Notes under the pieces: model-generated
The model's input: the letters and a program-made list of their open reading frames with translations, nothing else
Told to the model about the DNA's origin: nothing
The model's database searches: none
Shown here: positions 17,209-24,516 of the stretch, piece by piece
Layout of the letters: every line of letters starts with the position of its first letter
How positions within the stretch are numbered: the stretch's first letter is position 1
Program-made: the position numbers and the translations under genes
Origin: a virus
Length of the DNA: 29,107 nt
Virus record (IMG/VR): IMGVR_UViG_3300031612_000049
Coordinates: 1-29,107 of that record
Strand: one strand, 5' to 3'

Positions 17209-18207
17209 ATGAATGAAAATTGGTATAACATAAATTCAAAAGCATCTAAAGTAGTTGATGTTTATATTTTTGATGAGATAGGAATGGGTGGAGTTAATGC
17301 TCAAGGATTCATTGAAGAAATCAAATCTTTTAAGGACTCCCCAATGAATTTGCACATTAATTGTGTGGGTGGAGATGTATTTGATGGAATGGCTATCTAC
17401 AATATTATAAAGAAAAGGACTGCAACTACTACAGTATATATTGAAGGTATTGCTGCAAGTATGGGAAGTGTTATTGCGTTAGCTGCTAATAAGGTTGTTA
17501 TGGCAGAGAACTCTTTATTTATGATTCACAATGCTTGGGGTGGAGCAATGGGAGAAGCTAAAGAAATGAAAAAAACAGCAAAGCTTTTAGATAAGATTAG
17601 TGGAGAGATTGCTGACATCTATGTTAAAAAAACAAAACTGCCTTATGATAAGGTAAAAGAAATGATGGATGAAGAAACTTGGTTAAATGCTGAAGAAGCA
17701 CTAGAACTAGGATTTATTGACTCTATCTCGGATGCTATTAAAGTGGCAGCCAAATATGATGTTTCTAAGTTTAAAAATATAACAAACAAGGAAATTAAAA
17801 CTAAATTAAGTATTAATATAAAAAGTAAAAAAATGACTGATGAGTTAAAAGCTTGGTTTAATGGAAAAGTTGAGGACATTATCGCTAGAGTAAAAAGTGA
17901 AAATGTTGAATCTGATTCTAAATCAAATGTTAAAGTTACTATGTCTGATGAAGCTGAAATTTTAAATAAATTTTCAGATTTTGAAACAAAAGTAGCAGAA
18001 GTTAGTGGGTCTGTAACTGAATTAGAAGGAGAAAAAGAAACTCTTACTATGGAAGTTGAAAGACTTAATGGTTTATTAAGTAAATCAAATGCAAAGGGAA
18101 CTGAAATTTCTACAGATGGCGACCCTGCAGTAGTAGTAGAAAACAAAGTAGAAGGTAGTGATACTAAATTCTGGAATGGAATTGTATCTAAAATGAATTT
18201 AAAATAA
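17209..18207 (+). CDS. ClpP-type prohead protease with fused C-terminal scaffold
   Basis: 332 residues. Residues 1-185 are a ClpP/S14 serine protease: GGDVFDGMAIYN (about 55-66), the nucleophile Ser84 in GIAASMGSVIALA, His107 in FMIHNAWG and a candidate Asp154 in MMDEETWLNAEEA, a spacing near that of ClpP. It matures the prohead by cutting the scaffold and itself. Residues 209-332 form an acidic, coiled-coil domain (KVAEVSGSVTELEGEKETLT) ending in a basic helix, as expected of a scaffold that binds the capsid protein. Met209 is preceded by AAAAAGTAAAAAA-type sequence like real starts here. It lies 18 bases before the capsid gene. Confidence 0.92.
   Translation: MNENWYNINSKASKVVDVYIFDEIGMGGVNAQGFIEEIKSFKDSPMNLHINCVGGDVFDGMAIYNIIKKRTATTTVYIEGIAASMGSVIALAANKVVMAENSLFMIHNAWGGAMGEAKEMKKTAKLLDKISGEIADIYVKKTKLPYDKVKEMMDEETWLNAEEALELGFIDSISDAIKVAAKYDVSKFKNITNKEIKTKLSINIKSKKMTDELKAWFNGKVEDIIARVKSENVESDSKSNVKVTMSDEAEILNKFSDFETKVAEVSGSVTELEGEKETLTMEVERLNGLLSKSNAKGTEISTDGDPAVVVENKVEGSDTKFWNGIVSKMNLK
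17833..18207 (+). CDS. Nested in-frame scaffold protein (probable)
   Basis: An internal ATG, in the same frame as the protease, would give a 124-residue protein consisting only of the acidic coiled-coil scaffold domain (starting MTDELKAWFNGKVEDI). Its upstream context AAAAGTAAAAAAATG resembles true starts of this phage (for example AAAAAAATAAAATTATG before the capsid gene). The same design is known for lambda C/Nu3, where the nested product is the main scaffold. Expression is inferred, not shown. Confidence 0.55.
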   Translation: MTDELKAWFNGKVEDIIARVKSENVESDSKSNVKVTMSDEAEILNKFSDFETKVAEVSGSVTELEGEKETLTMEVERLNGLLSKSNAKGTEISTDGDPAVVVENKVEGSDTKFWNGIVSKMNLK

Positions 18208-18225
18208 AACTAAAAAAATAAAATT

Positions 18226-19341
18226 ATGGCAGCAGCAGATATAGCTCAAAATGGTTTAGGAGCATCTTACAATGGCACCTACGCAGCAAAAATCTTATTG
18301 GAACCAATGTTCCATTCAGATGATATAATGAGAAATTATACTATCTATCCAAATGTAAAGTACAAGCAAAATATTTTAATGGCACCATCTTTAAAGAGTA
18401 TTACAGCTCTTAATGCAGGGTGTATAGCAAATACTTGTGTAGGTACTCAATTTGAAGTAACACAAAAAACTATAGAAGTTGAAAATGTTTCTGTAAAGCA
18501 AACTCAATGTTGGGATGAGTTCAAATCAGAAGTAATAGTAGAGTCTTATAAGAATGGTATCAATATGCCTGACTTATCAGGAACTGAATTAGCTCAAGTT
18601 ATTATTGACAGAGTAAGAGGTGGTATCTCTAACGATATGATTAGAAATATGTGGGCAGGATTGAAGTCAGGAGCAGGAATCCCTGCAGCAGCAGACTGTA
18701 CTTATACTTCTATGGGAGCAGGTCTTTGGGACTTACTTGCAGCAGATGCTAACTTTGCTAACTCAGGAGTATTACAAAGAGTAGATGGAGCAGGAGTAGC
18801 AGCAGATTACAATGTAGTTACAGGAACAATCTCTATTGCAGATGTTGCTAAATTATTAGACAAAGCTTTTGCAGGCGCACCTGCTGAATTACAGCAAGTA
18901 GAAGCATCAGCAAAAAGAATGTTTGTTACACCAAATGTTTATAATGCTTACTACGCTTCTTTAACTTTAGTTGCTAACACAGGAGCAGTTGATTACGGAC
19001 ACTCTGAAGCACAAGCAGGAAAATCAAGATTATTCTACAGAGGAATTGAGGTTGTTGCTATGTATGAGTGGGACACAGCTTTAACTGCAAGAACAGGAGC
19101 AGATTTACCTGCTATCTTTACAGTAACTGATAAAGCAGGAGCAGCTTTCCAAGCAGCTAATGGAGTTATCTACACAGCTACAGCTAATTTATTCATTGGT
19201 ACAGATGTTACTGCACCTGAGAATGAGTTAAAAATGTTCTATGATGAGGTTTCTGATAATATGCTTGTTCGTTCTTACTTCACAATGGGCTTCCAATACG
19301 GATGGACTAACTTGATTTATGGAGCTTGTTTAACATCATAA
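18226..19341 (+). CDS. Major capsid protein (HK97-fold, probable)
   Basis: 371 residues directly downstream of the protease-scaffold gene, with start MAAADIAQNGLGASYNGTYA preceded by an A-rich leader. An N-arm is followed by LLEPMFHSDDIMRNYTIYPN, an E-loop-like part and long alpha/beta P-domain helices (ELAQVIIDRVRGG, DMIRNMWAGLKSG). The C-terminal stretch FYDEVSDNMLVRSYFTMGFQ is an A-domain-like ending. It uses more C-ending codons (AAC, TAC, ATC, TTC) than neighbouring genes, as expected for the most abundant protein, and is followed directly by a terminator. No obvious protease site is visible at the N-arm. Confidence 0.87.
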   Translation: MAAADIAQNGLGASYNGTYAAKILLEPMFHSDDIMRNYTIYPNVKYKQNILMAPSLKSITALNAGCIANTCVGTQFEVTQKTIEVENVSVKQTQCWDEFKSEVIVESYKNGINMPDLSGTELAQVIIDRVRGGISNDMIRNMWAGLKSGAGIPAAADCTYTSMGAGLWDLLAADANFANSGVLQRVDGAGVAADYNVVTGTISIADVAKLLDKAFAGAPAELQQVEASAKRMFVTPNVYNAYYASLTLVANTGAVDYGHSEAQAGKSRLFYRGIEVVAMYEWDTALTARTGADLPAIFTVTDKAGAAFQAANGVIYTATANLFIGTDVTAPENELKMFYDEVSDNMLVRSYFTMGFQYGWTNLIYGACLTS

Positions 19342-19353
19342 TCTAACAGTAAA

Positions 19354-19384
19354 TAGGGTGGGAGAAATTCCACCCTAAATACTT
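19354..19384 (+). terminator. Rho-independent-type terminator after the capsid gene
   Basis: TAGGGTGGGA (19354-19363), GAAA tetraloop, TTCCACCCTA (19368-19377): a 10-bp stem with one G-T wobble and a GNRA loop, then AATACTTTT. The T tract is short, so it may be partial or may act mainly as a 3' stabiliser of capsid mRNA. It lies 12 bases after the capsid stop. Confidence 0.75.
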
Positions 19385-19410
19385 TTATTAATTTAAAAAA
19401 ATAGAATAAA

Positions 19411-20004
19411 ATGGCAATAACAAATGGAATTAATATAGGATGTGCTGACTTAATAGGAGCAGGAGGTATCAGAAATATACTTATTAGAACTTGGAAAGAT
19501 ACAGATGTAGTTCTGTATGGTAATACTTCTACTACTCACGAAGTAACTAGCATTAAAGATGGCTCAGGGTCGGCTACATGGTTTAACTATGAATTTAAGA
19601 ATGAATTACCTGCTTTGACTGTTACTGCAGCTAGAGAAAATGGCTCTACATCTTACGAATGTAGTTTGACTTTTATGATGCCTGACATGGATAATGGAAA
19701 GGGAGCTGCATTACAAGGACTTATGGACACTTGTATGATGGTTTTAGCAGTAGGTAATAACGATAAGGTTTATGTTTTAGGTGCAAGTCAAAAATATGAA
19801 AATGAGGCTGAACCGGTTAGAAATCAAACCTATGTTAGTATGACAGGAGCTGAAGGTACTACAGGAGCAGGAATAAATGATGATAATGGTTGGACGGTAA
19901 CACTAGCATGCAAGCAATGGGAGTCTTTACGTACACTTGCGAATGGTAAACTTACATTATATACCAATGCAGGCTCAGGAACAGGAACATCTACTACAAT
20001 ATAA
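19411..20004 (+). CDS. Major tail tube-like protein, paralogue 1
   Basis: 197 residues, beta-rich, Gly/Thr-rich, without Lys-rich or membrane stretches. It shares a plan with the next gene: MAI(T/A)(N/D)G start, C-A-D-L near residue 12, GG-R-(N/L)I near 20, (Y)EC-(S/T)-L in the middle and a WTVTL/VTVTL strand towards the end. Such duplicated proteins downstream of a capsid gene are usually tail tube subunits or a tube plus a decoration protein. The start follows AATAGAATAAAATGG. It lies after the capsid terminator, so some read-through or an unseen promoter is needed. Confidence 0.7.
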   Translation: MAITNGINIGCADLIGAGGIRNILIRTWKDTDVVLYGNTSTTHEVTSIKDGSGSATWFNYEFKNELPALTVTAARENGSTSYECSLTFMMPDMDNGKGAALQGLMDTCMMVLAVGNNDKVYVLGASQKYENEAEPVRNQTYVSMTGAEGTTGAGINDDNGWTVTLACKQWESLRTLANGKLTLYTNAGSGTGTSTTI

Positions 20005-20025
20005 TTAATTAAAAAATAAAATAAA

Positions 20026-20649
20026 ATGGCAATAGCAGATGGAATGGCAATAAATTGTGCTGACCTACAATCAGTAGGAGGAACAAGACTAATAGCTGTA
20101 AGGGCATATACTAGCACACAAGAAGTAGTTTTTGATGATTCTTTACATACAATTACTGAAATAGACCAAAGTAGTGGAGTTGGTGCAAATTGGGGTGTTT
20201 TTGAAAGTAGAATTGAATCTTCTTCATTAACATTAGCAGGAGCAAATGAAGGCAAACAATTCTCTACTTATGAGTGTACTTTGTCTTGGTTTATTCCGGG
20301 CTTGACAACAGCCCAATTTAATCAACTTTATAAGTTTGATGGAGATTGTTTAATGGCAATGGTTGTAGATAATAATGACATGAAGTCAGGAACAACAGAA
20401 GCAACAGGCGACCAATTACACAATAAGGTTATAGGGCTTTCTAATACTTTAGCAAATCAAGATACTAACGCTACAGAAAGAAGTCAGCAAGAGTGTAGAT
20501 TAGTTTCTGTTGAAGGTGGTACAGGAGCAGCTTTCTCTGATGAGATTGGTGTTACAGTAACTCTTAAGTCAATACAATATGAAATACCTAGAGCTTACAC
20601 GGGTACTATAAATCTTGGTGGTACAGGTTTAACTTTAACAACACAATAA
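20026..20649 (+). CDS. Major tail tube-like protein, paralogue 2
   Basis: 207 residues, clearly related in layout to the preceding gene (MAIADGMAINCADLQSVGGTR against MAITNGINIGCADLIGAGG at the N-terminus; YECTLSWFIPGL against YECSLTFMMPDM mid-protein; late strand IGVTVTLKSIQYE). Its middle differs and carries a charged loop (NATERSQQECRLVSVEGG). One copy may be the tube subunit and the other a tube variant or stabilising decoration. A terminator follows 11 bases after the stop. Confidence 0.7.
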   Translation: MAIADGMAINCADLQSVGGTRLIAVRAYTSTQEVVFDDSLHTITEIDQSSGVGANWGVFESRIESSSLTLAGANEGKQFSTYECTLSWFIPGLTTAQFNQLYKFDGDCLMAMVVDNNDMKSGTTEATGDQLHNKVIGLSNTLANQDTNATERSQQECRLVSVEGGTGAAFSDEIGVTVTLKSIQYEIPRAYTGTINLGGTGLTLTTQ

Positions 20650-20660
20650 TAGTTTATACA

Positions 20661-20706
20661 TAAGGGGGTGTATTAGTTAATAACACTCCCTTATTAATAT
20701 CTTTTT
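20661..20706 (+). terminator. Rho-independent-type terminator after tail tube genes
   Basis: TAAGGGGGTGT (20661-20671) pairs with ACACTCCCTTA (20683-20693) in an 11-bp stem with one G-T wobble and an 11-base loop, followed by TTAATATCTTTTTAAT. It separates the tail-tube pair from the portal group. Confidence 0.8.
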
Positions 20707-20717
20707 AATATGTGTGA

Positions 20718-20745
20718 TTGTAAGAACGAAAAAAGTGTAATTTTG
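20718..20745 (+). promoter_or_regulatory. Bacteroidetes-type promoter for the portal group
   Basis: TTG at 20718-20720, a 17-base gap, and TAATTTTG at 20738-20745, an exact TAnnTTTG. Transcription would start about 20751-20754, leaving a 10-base A/T leader before ATG 20764. It directly follows a terminator, which strengthens the call. Confidence 0.7.
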
Positions 20746-20763
20746 ATAAATATATATACAGAA

Positions 20764-21015
20764 ATGGCAGAATATAAAGTAAATAGTAAGGCTCAGTTAG
20801 GATTATTACTAACAGGCAAGGGGGATGATAACATTCGTAGAGAGTTTGTAGATTTTAGAAAAGAATTAAGTCAAGCTGAATTAGCTTACGCTTATGAGGA
20901 ATTAAATATAACTGATTGGATAGATAAAACTGATAAAGCAAATGAAAAATCAACAACCAAAAAATCAACAACCAAAAAAGCAACAACAATTACGGAAAAC
21001 TCAGAAGAAGAATAA
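20764..21015 (+). CDS. Small protein with Lys/Thr repeat tail, upstream of portal
   Basis: 83 residues. ATG 20764 is preferred to the in-frame ATG 20710, because the latter lies within the promoter region and would give an N-terminus (MCDCKNEKSVI) translated only by read-through. The body (VNSKAQLGLLLTGKGDDNIR, then a helical acidic part) may be a small helix-turn-helix-like domain. The end is a low-complexity KSTTKKSTTKKATT repeat and an acidic tail, coded by tandem 15-base DNA repeats. The last 74 bases overlap the portal gene in another frame. Function unknown. Confidence 0.65.
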   Translation: MAEYKVNSKAQLGLLLTGKGDDNIRREFVDFRKELSQAELAYAYEELNITDWIDKTDKANEKSTTKKSTTKKATTITENSEEE

Positions 21016-22270
21016 CACTTTTGAGTTCGGAGTATTTGATTTAACAGTTCCACCTAGTATTACTGAAGTAAAAGACCTTAAATCACTTAATAATGATTGG
21101 GTGCCTTTTGGAGATGATAACTTATTTCCTCAGTATTTAGCAGAATTAAAGAGAAAGTCCTCCACACATAGGAGTGTATTAGCTCAAAAGACTGTATTTA
21201 CAAGTGGGGCTAAATTTGTTTGTGAGAACGAATCATTAAGAGAGTTTATTGAGGATGTTAATGCTGATAAAGAATCTCTAAGAGATGTTTTCAAGAAGTT
21301 AGCAGATGATTACTATACTTTTGGTAATGCTTATATGGAGTGTGTTATATATGATGGAGGTGTAAACCTTTACCATTTAGATGCAACTACTGTAAGAATG
21401 TCTAAGACTAAGAAAGAGGTTTATGTAAACCCTGATTGGTGTAAGTATTGGAATCAAGACAAAAAAATAAAAAGACTACCTATATACCCTAGAGTAGCAC
21501 ATAACAAGTTTGTAATTCACTTTAAAGATTACGAGCCTACATTTAACTTTTACGGACTTCCTGACTATGTAGCAGCACTAGAGCATATATGTGTTGATTA
21601 CGAAATTGGAAAATGGAATCATACTAAATTCTTAAATGGATTTCAGCCATCTGCTATCGTTGAGATAAGTGGAGATATGGGAGAAGAAGAAGCTCAAAAG
21701 ATGGTTCACGAAGCTCAAAAGAAATTTGTAGGAGAAGGTAATAATGGTAAAATCCTATTTATAGTTAAGAATGGAGATACATCTCCTGCGAATGTTCAGA
21801 TTATAAAAGATGACCAAGAAGGAAGTTGGATTGATTTACAACAGATTACCGACCAAAATATTATAACTGCTAATAGATGGCAACCATCACTTTCAGGTAT
21901 TGTTAGTTCAGGTAAAATGAACAATTCAGGTAGTGAAATTAGAATTGCTTATGACTTGGTAATGACTACAGTAATAAGAGATACTTCTGAGTTAATATTA
22001 AATGGTATCAGAACAGTTCTTTATAATGAGCTAGGATATGACCCTAAAGATTTAAAGATTCATTATGAGCCACCAATCTCATACGCTAATGATGTAGATA
22101 TTAAACAAGTGCTTACTATAAACGAGCAAAGAGCTTTAATTGATGAGGACTTGCCAATGCTAGAAGATGGAGATATGTTTGTATCGGATAGAGAAGTTAT
22201 AGTAGTTGAAAAAGATAATGATGGAGATGGAGAGGTTGATGAGAGTAAAGAAATAACAGTAGAGCAATAA
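20942..22270 (+). CDS. Portal protein
   Basis: 442 residues forming the dodecameric head vertex through which DNA passes. WVPFGDDNLFPQYLAEL (about 35-52) is a motif I associate with Bacteroidetes phage portals. It is followed by the portal body (STHRSVLAQKTVFTSGAKFV, wing and stem helices) and GIVSSGKMNNSGSEIRIAYD about 320-340. The acidic C-terminus (EKDNDGDGEVDESKEITVEQ) is usual. The start at 20942 lies inside the upstream gene and adds a Q/P/K-rich N-terminus (MKNQQPKNQQPKKQQQ) coded by the repeat; no later ATG is suitable, but a non-ATG start past the repeat cannot be excluded. Confidence 0.88.
   Translation: MKNQQPKNQQPKKQQQLRKTQKKNNTFEFGVFDLTVPPSITEVKDLKSLNNDWVPFGDDNLFPQYLAELKRKSSTHRSVLAQKTVFTSGAKFVCENESLREFIEDVNADKESLRDVFKKLADDYYTFGNAYMECVIYDGGVNLYHLDATTVRMSKTKKEVYVNPDWCKYWNQDKKIKRLPIYPRVAHNKFVIHFKDYEPTFNFYGLPDYVAALEHICVDYEIGKWNHTKFLNGFQPSAIVEISGDMGEEEAQKMVHEAQKKFVGEGNNGKILFIVKNGDTSPANVQIIKDDQEGSWIDLQQITDQNIITANRWQPSLSGIVSSGKMNNSGSEIRIAYDLVMTTVIRDTSELILNGIRTVLYNELGYDPKDLKIHYEPPISYANDVDIKQVLTINEQRALIDEDLPMLEDGDMFVSDREVIVVEKDNDGDGEVDESKEITVEQ
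20950..20990 (+). repeat. Tandem 15-base repeat coding in two frames
   Basis: TCAACAACCAAAAAA occurs at 20950-20964 and again exactly at 20965-20979, then a third shortened copy GCAACAACAAT. It encodes KSTTK-type residues in the upstream gene and NQQPK-type residues in the portal frame. Confidence 0.85.
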
Positions 22271-22273
22271 GAT

Positions 22274-22876
22274 ATGGGTAATACTAAACAATATAAAACA
22301 CTAGTAAGTGCAGGAGAAGTAATTGATAAGACCTTCACTAACAAGAATACCGACCCTGTATTAGTTTCAGAGAACACTATTGTATTGTCTGAACTTGCTC
22401 ATATTAGACCTTTATTAGGAGAAAAGTTTTATGCAGAGCTAAAGCTTGAACACGATACAGGAGCTTTGAGTGTTAATAATCAAGCATTTATGACTTACTA
22501 CCTAGAAGATACCTTATCTTGGTTTGTTAGGTTTGAGGTTGTTAATGATATTATGAGTAATATATCATCTAGTGGAGTAGTTAATAATATAGATGAGTTC
22601 TCAAGAATAATAAGTCAAGACACATATAATACATTCAAGCAAGATACATATAGAAAGGCAGATATATTTGCTAACGATATGATGGACTTTTTGAATGGTA
22701 CTGACCAAACAGGACTATACCCTACATTTGCTAGTAATAGACCTAAGAGTATGAGTGATACATATAAGAATCATGGAATGATATTCTATGATAGTATATA
22801 TGGTTATAATGGTGTTGATGGTTGTTATAGCTGTGGAAATCCTTATGTAAGAGGAAAATCAAATTGTAATTGTTAA
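22274..22876 (+). CDS. Probable head-tail connector protein
   Basis: 200 residues, helical, directly downstream of the portal by 3 bases, with the size and pattern of gp6-type connectors: helix pairs around ELAHIRPLLGEKFYAELKLE (about 38-57), a central helix (YYLEDTLSWFVRFEVVNDIM) and further helices. The C-terminus is odd: a Cys-rich tail GCYSCGNPYVRGKSNCNC with five cysteines, possibly metal binding. The role is deduced from place and helix pattern. Confidence 0.65.
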   Translation: MGNTKQYKTLVSAGEVIDKTFTNKNTDPVLVSENTIVLSELAHIRPLLGEKFYAELKLEHDTGALSVNNQAFMTYYLEDTLSWFVRFEVVNDIMSNISSSGVVNNIDEFSRIISQDTYNTFKQDTYRKADIFANDMMDFLNGTDQTGLYPTFASNRPKSMSDTYKNHGMIFYDSIYGYNGVDGCYSCGNPYVRGKSNCNC

Positions 22877-22887
22877 AATAATATAAT

Positions 22888-23544
22888 ATGGCTGCAAACG
22901 AACACAAGAATTTACAAGATGTAAACAGGCATAATCCTATGGGTTATGAACTAGCTAATAATGAAACGGTTCTATCTAAGGGCGCAGGTTCTAGTTCTGT
23001 AGCTAGGGACGGACAATTACAATGGGCGCCTAGAGCTACTATGGGTGTAACTAACTACAAGATGCAGGGATATACTTTTGGTACTAATAATTTTCAGTAC
23101 GGAGAGGATATAGCTGATAATAAATCTCCATTCATAATGGATGTTGATTATGGACAATCTACTCTATCTGCAGGTTCTTTGGCTCCTAATCAATTTTTTA
23201 GAATTGGTCAAAGTTTTATTACTCCTGAAAATGCAAATATATCATCTATTGATGGTTGGGTTACAAGTAGTGGTTCTAATACTATTGAGGTTCTTATATG
23301 CAAGATTAGTCCTGACCCTTCTACTGCAAATATTGTTCCTACTTTACTTGCTACTTGTACTGTTGTAGGCGCAGCAAATAATAATTCTTTAGTAAGAATA
23401 AGACAAAGAATTATAGCCGAACCATTAATAAGAGAGGGAGATGTTATATTTCCAATGATTAGAGAGGTTACAGAAAGAGAGGGTTCAAATTTATATATGA
23501 ACTTATCTATACAGACAATGACATTTACACCTCAAGTAGGTTGA
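22888..23544 (+). CDS. Fibre or appendage protein with a C-terminal beta domain
   Basis: 218 residues. The N-terminus (NEHKNLQDVNRHNPMGYELA, then a VLSKGA... GQLQWAPRA) is a short attachment region that I have seen ahead of fibre-like proteins of Bacteroidetes phages. From about 85 a jelly-roll-like domain follows (FRIGQSFITPENANISSIDG, IEVLICKIS, VRIRQRIIAEPLIREGD, LYMNLSIQTMTFTPQVG). It may be a receptor- or glycan-contact protein. It lies between connector and lysis genes. Confidence 0.6.
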   Translation: MAANEHKNLQDVNRHNPMGYELANNETVLSKGAGSSSVARDGQLQWAPRATMGVTNYKMQGYTFGTNNFQYGEDIADNKSPFIMDVDYGQSTLSAGSLAPNQFFRIGQSFITPENANISSIDGWVTSSGSNTIEVLICKISPDPSTANIVPTLLATCTVVGAANNNSLVRIRQRIIAEPLIREGDVIFPMIREVTEREGSNLYMNLSIQTMTFTPQVG

Positions 23545-23546
23545 TA

Positions 23547-23780
23547 ATGACAACTAAGGAAGAAATAATGTCAATGAAGAAAGATATAGGGTCTATTAAT
23601 AGCAAAATGAATAGTATAGATTCAAAGTTAGATATGCTTACTGAGAAGTTATTAAATCCTGATACAGGGGTTACAGCTAGAGTCAATAGAAATACAGCAA
23701 TGAGAAAGGTTTTAGTTAAAGCTATGTGGGTTATATATAGTATAACTTTAGGTGCTTTGATAAAGCTATTTACATCATAA
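23547..23780 (+). CDS. XhlA-like coiled-coil/membrane protein of the lysis cassette
   Basis: 77 residues. ATG 23547 is chosen over the upstream TTG. It lies 2 bases after the previous stop. Residues 1-45 form a heptad-rich coiled coil (MKKDIGSINSKMNSIDSKLD) and residues about 55-73 a membrane span (VLVKAMWVIYSITLGALI). XhlA-like hemolysin proteins with this plan often sit next to the endolysin and holin. It shares TAATG with the next gene. Confidence 0.65.
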   Translation: MTTKEEIMSMKKDIGSINSKMNSIDSKLDMLTEKLLNPDTGVTARVNRNTAMRKVLVKAMWVIYSITLGALIKLFTS

Positions 23781-24199
23781 TGTCAAAAGACAGAAGCTAT
23801 TACGATATTCAAAGAAATCAATCTCCACCTAGAATAATAAAGTATTTTAATTTATCTGAGTTTGATAGTCCTGATGAGGTTGATTCAGGATATAATATGG
23901 ATTCTCATTTTATGAGAAAATTAGATGAGGCCAGAGAAATAGCAGGAATACCATTTAAGGTAAATTCAGGTTATAGGAGTGTATCTCATAACAAAAAAGT
24001 AGGTGGAGTAAAAAATTCATCTCACATTAAAATACCTTGTTGTGCGGCAGATATACAAGTAAAAGATAGCAGAGATAGATTCCTTGTAATCTCAGCAGCC
24101 ATAAAAGTTGGTATAAATCGCATTGGAATTGGAAAAAATTTCATACATTTGGACACAGATAAACAAAAAAGCCAAGATATTATTTGGCATTATTATTAA
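23780..24199 (+). CDS. M15-type peptidase, probable endolysin
   Basis: 139 residues with no signal peptide. The fold of D-Ala-D-Ala/L-Ala-D-Glu peptidases is indicated by GYRS (about 63-66), the zinc motif S80-x-H82 ... A90-D91 and NFIHLDTD with H123 and D125. These residues cut the peptide part of peptidoglycan at lysis. H82 and D91 are separated by two residues more than in the common S-x-H-x-x-G-x-A-x-D motif, and the Gly is lost (HIKIPCCAAD), an unusual variant that may still bind zinc. Flanked by the XhlA-like and holin-like genes. Confidence 0.85.
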   Translation: MSKDRSYYDIQRNQSPPRIIKYFNLSEFDSPDEVDSGYNMDSHFMRKLDEAREIAGIPFKVNSGYRSVSHNKKVGGVKNSSHIKIPCCAADIQVKDSRDRFLVISAAIKVGINRIGIGKNFIHLDTDKQKSQDIIWHYY

Positions 24200-24213
24200 T
24201 AAAAAAAAAGAAA

Positions 24214-24396
24214 ATGAAAGATTGGTTAATTAAAGCAATGTTAAAAAGTAAAAAATTCTGGTATGCAATATCAGCAGTAGTAGTTCCTGCACTCGTAACT
24301 TACTTAGGAGTTGGAGAAGCAACGGCAACAGATTTATTTCATTCTATTCTCGTTTTGATTTTAGGACAAGGAATAGCTGATTCATCAAAAAAATAG
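24214..24396 (+). CDS. Holin-like small membrane protein
   Basis: 60 residues from ATG 24214, taken over the upstream TTG at 24184 because the A-rich leader is immediately before it. Basic N-terminus (MKDWLIKAMLKSKKFW), then a hydrophobic span (AISAVVVPALVTYLGVG) and a second, shorter one (LFHSILVLILGQGIA), ending in Ser/Lys. Such a two-helix protein next to the endolysin is a plausible holin. Sequence alone cannot separate it from an antiholin. Confidence 0.6.
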   Translation: MKDWLIKAMLKSKKFWYAISAVVVPALVTYLGVGEATATDLFHSILVLILGQGIADSSKK

Positions 24397-24398
24397 TG

Positions 24399-24452
24399 TA
24401 TGTTTGTATTCCTTTTATGAGTGTTTTCATTTAGGAATAGTTAGTAGTTAAG
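24399..24452 (+). promoter_or_regulatory. Possible internal promoter and inverted repeat before terminator
   Basis: TATGTTTG at 24399-24406 matches TAnnTTTG, but no TTG lies at the proper distance upstream. TATTCCT (24407-24413) and AGGAATA (24433-24439) make a perfect 7-bp inverted repeat across a 19-base loop. If used, the promoter would give a short RNA ended by the terminator just downstream. Confidence 0.25.
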
Positions 24453-24485
24453 AGTGAGAGGTTAATAACTTCTCACTTTTTTTTT
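24453..24485 (+). terminator. Strong rho-independent terminator ending the lysis cassette
   Basis: AGTGAGAGG (24453-24461), loop TTAATAA, CTTCTCACT (24469-24477) form a 9-bp stem with one G-T wobble, followed by a run of nine T (24477-24485). Confidence 0.9.
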
Positions 24486-24516
24486 ATATATATAATTATT
24501 TTAATTAAATTTGACT

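Noticed and set aside
17643-18146. 167-residue minus-strand frame opposite the scaffold domain
   Set aside because: It is Ser/Leu-rich shadow coding opposite an acidic, Glu/Lys-rich gene, with no start context, and every supported gene is on the other strand.
19830-20255. 141-residue minus-strand frame across the tail tube paralogues
   Set aside because: It spans two well-supported + strand genes and the gap between them, with no promoter or start context of its own.
23141-23368. 75-residue Leu-rich frame inside the fibre gene
   Set aside because: It is a frame-shifted reading of a beta-rich gene, giving a Leu/Val-only product; it looks like a membrane protein by chance only.
24506-24513. 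TAAATTTG as a promoter for the metallophosphoesterase
   Set aside because: No upstream TTG at the proper distance, and the start would fall past the ATG at 24517.
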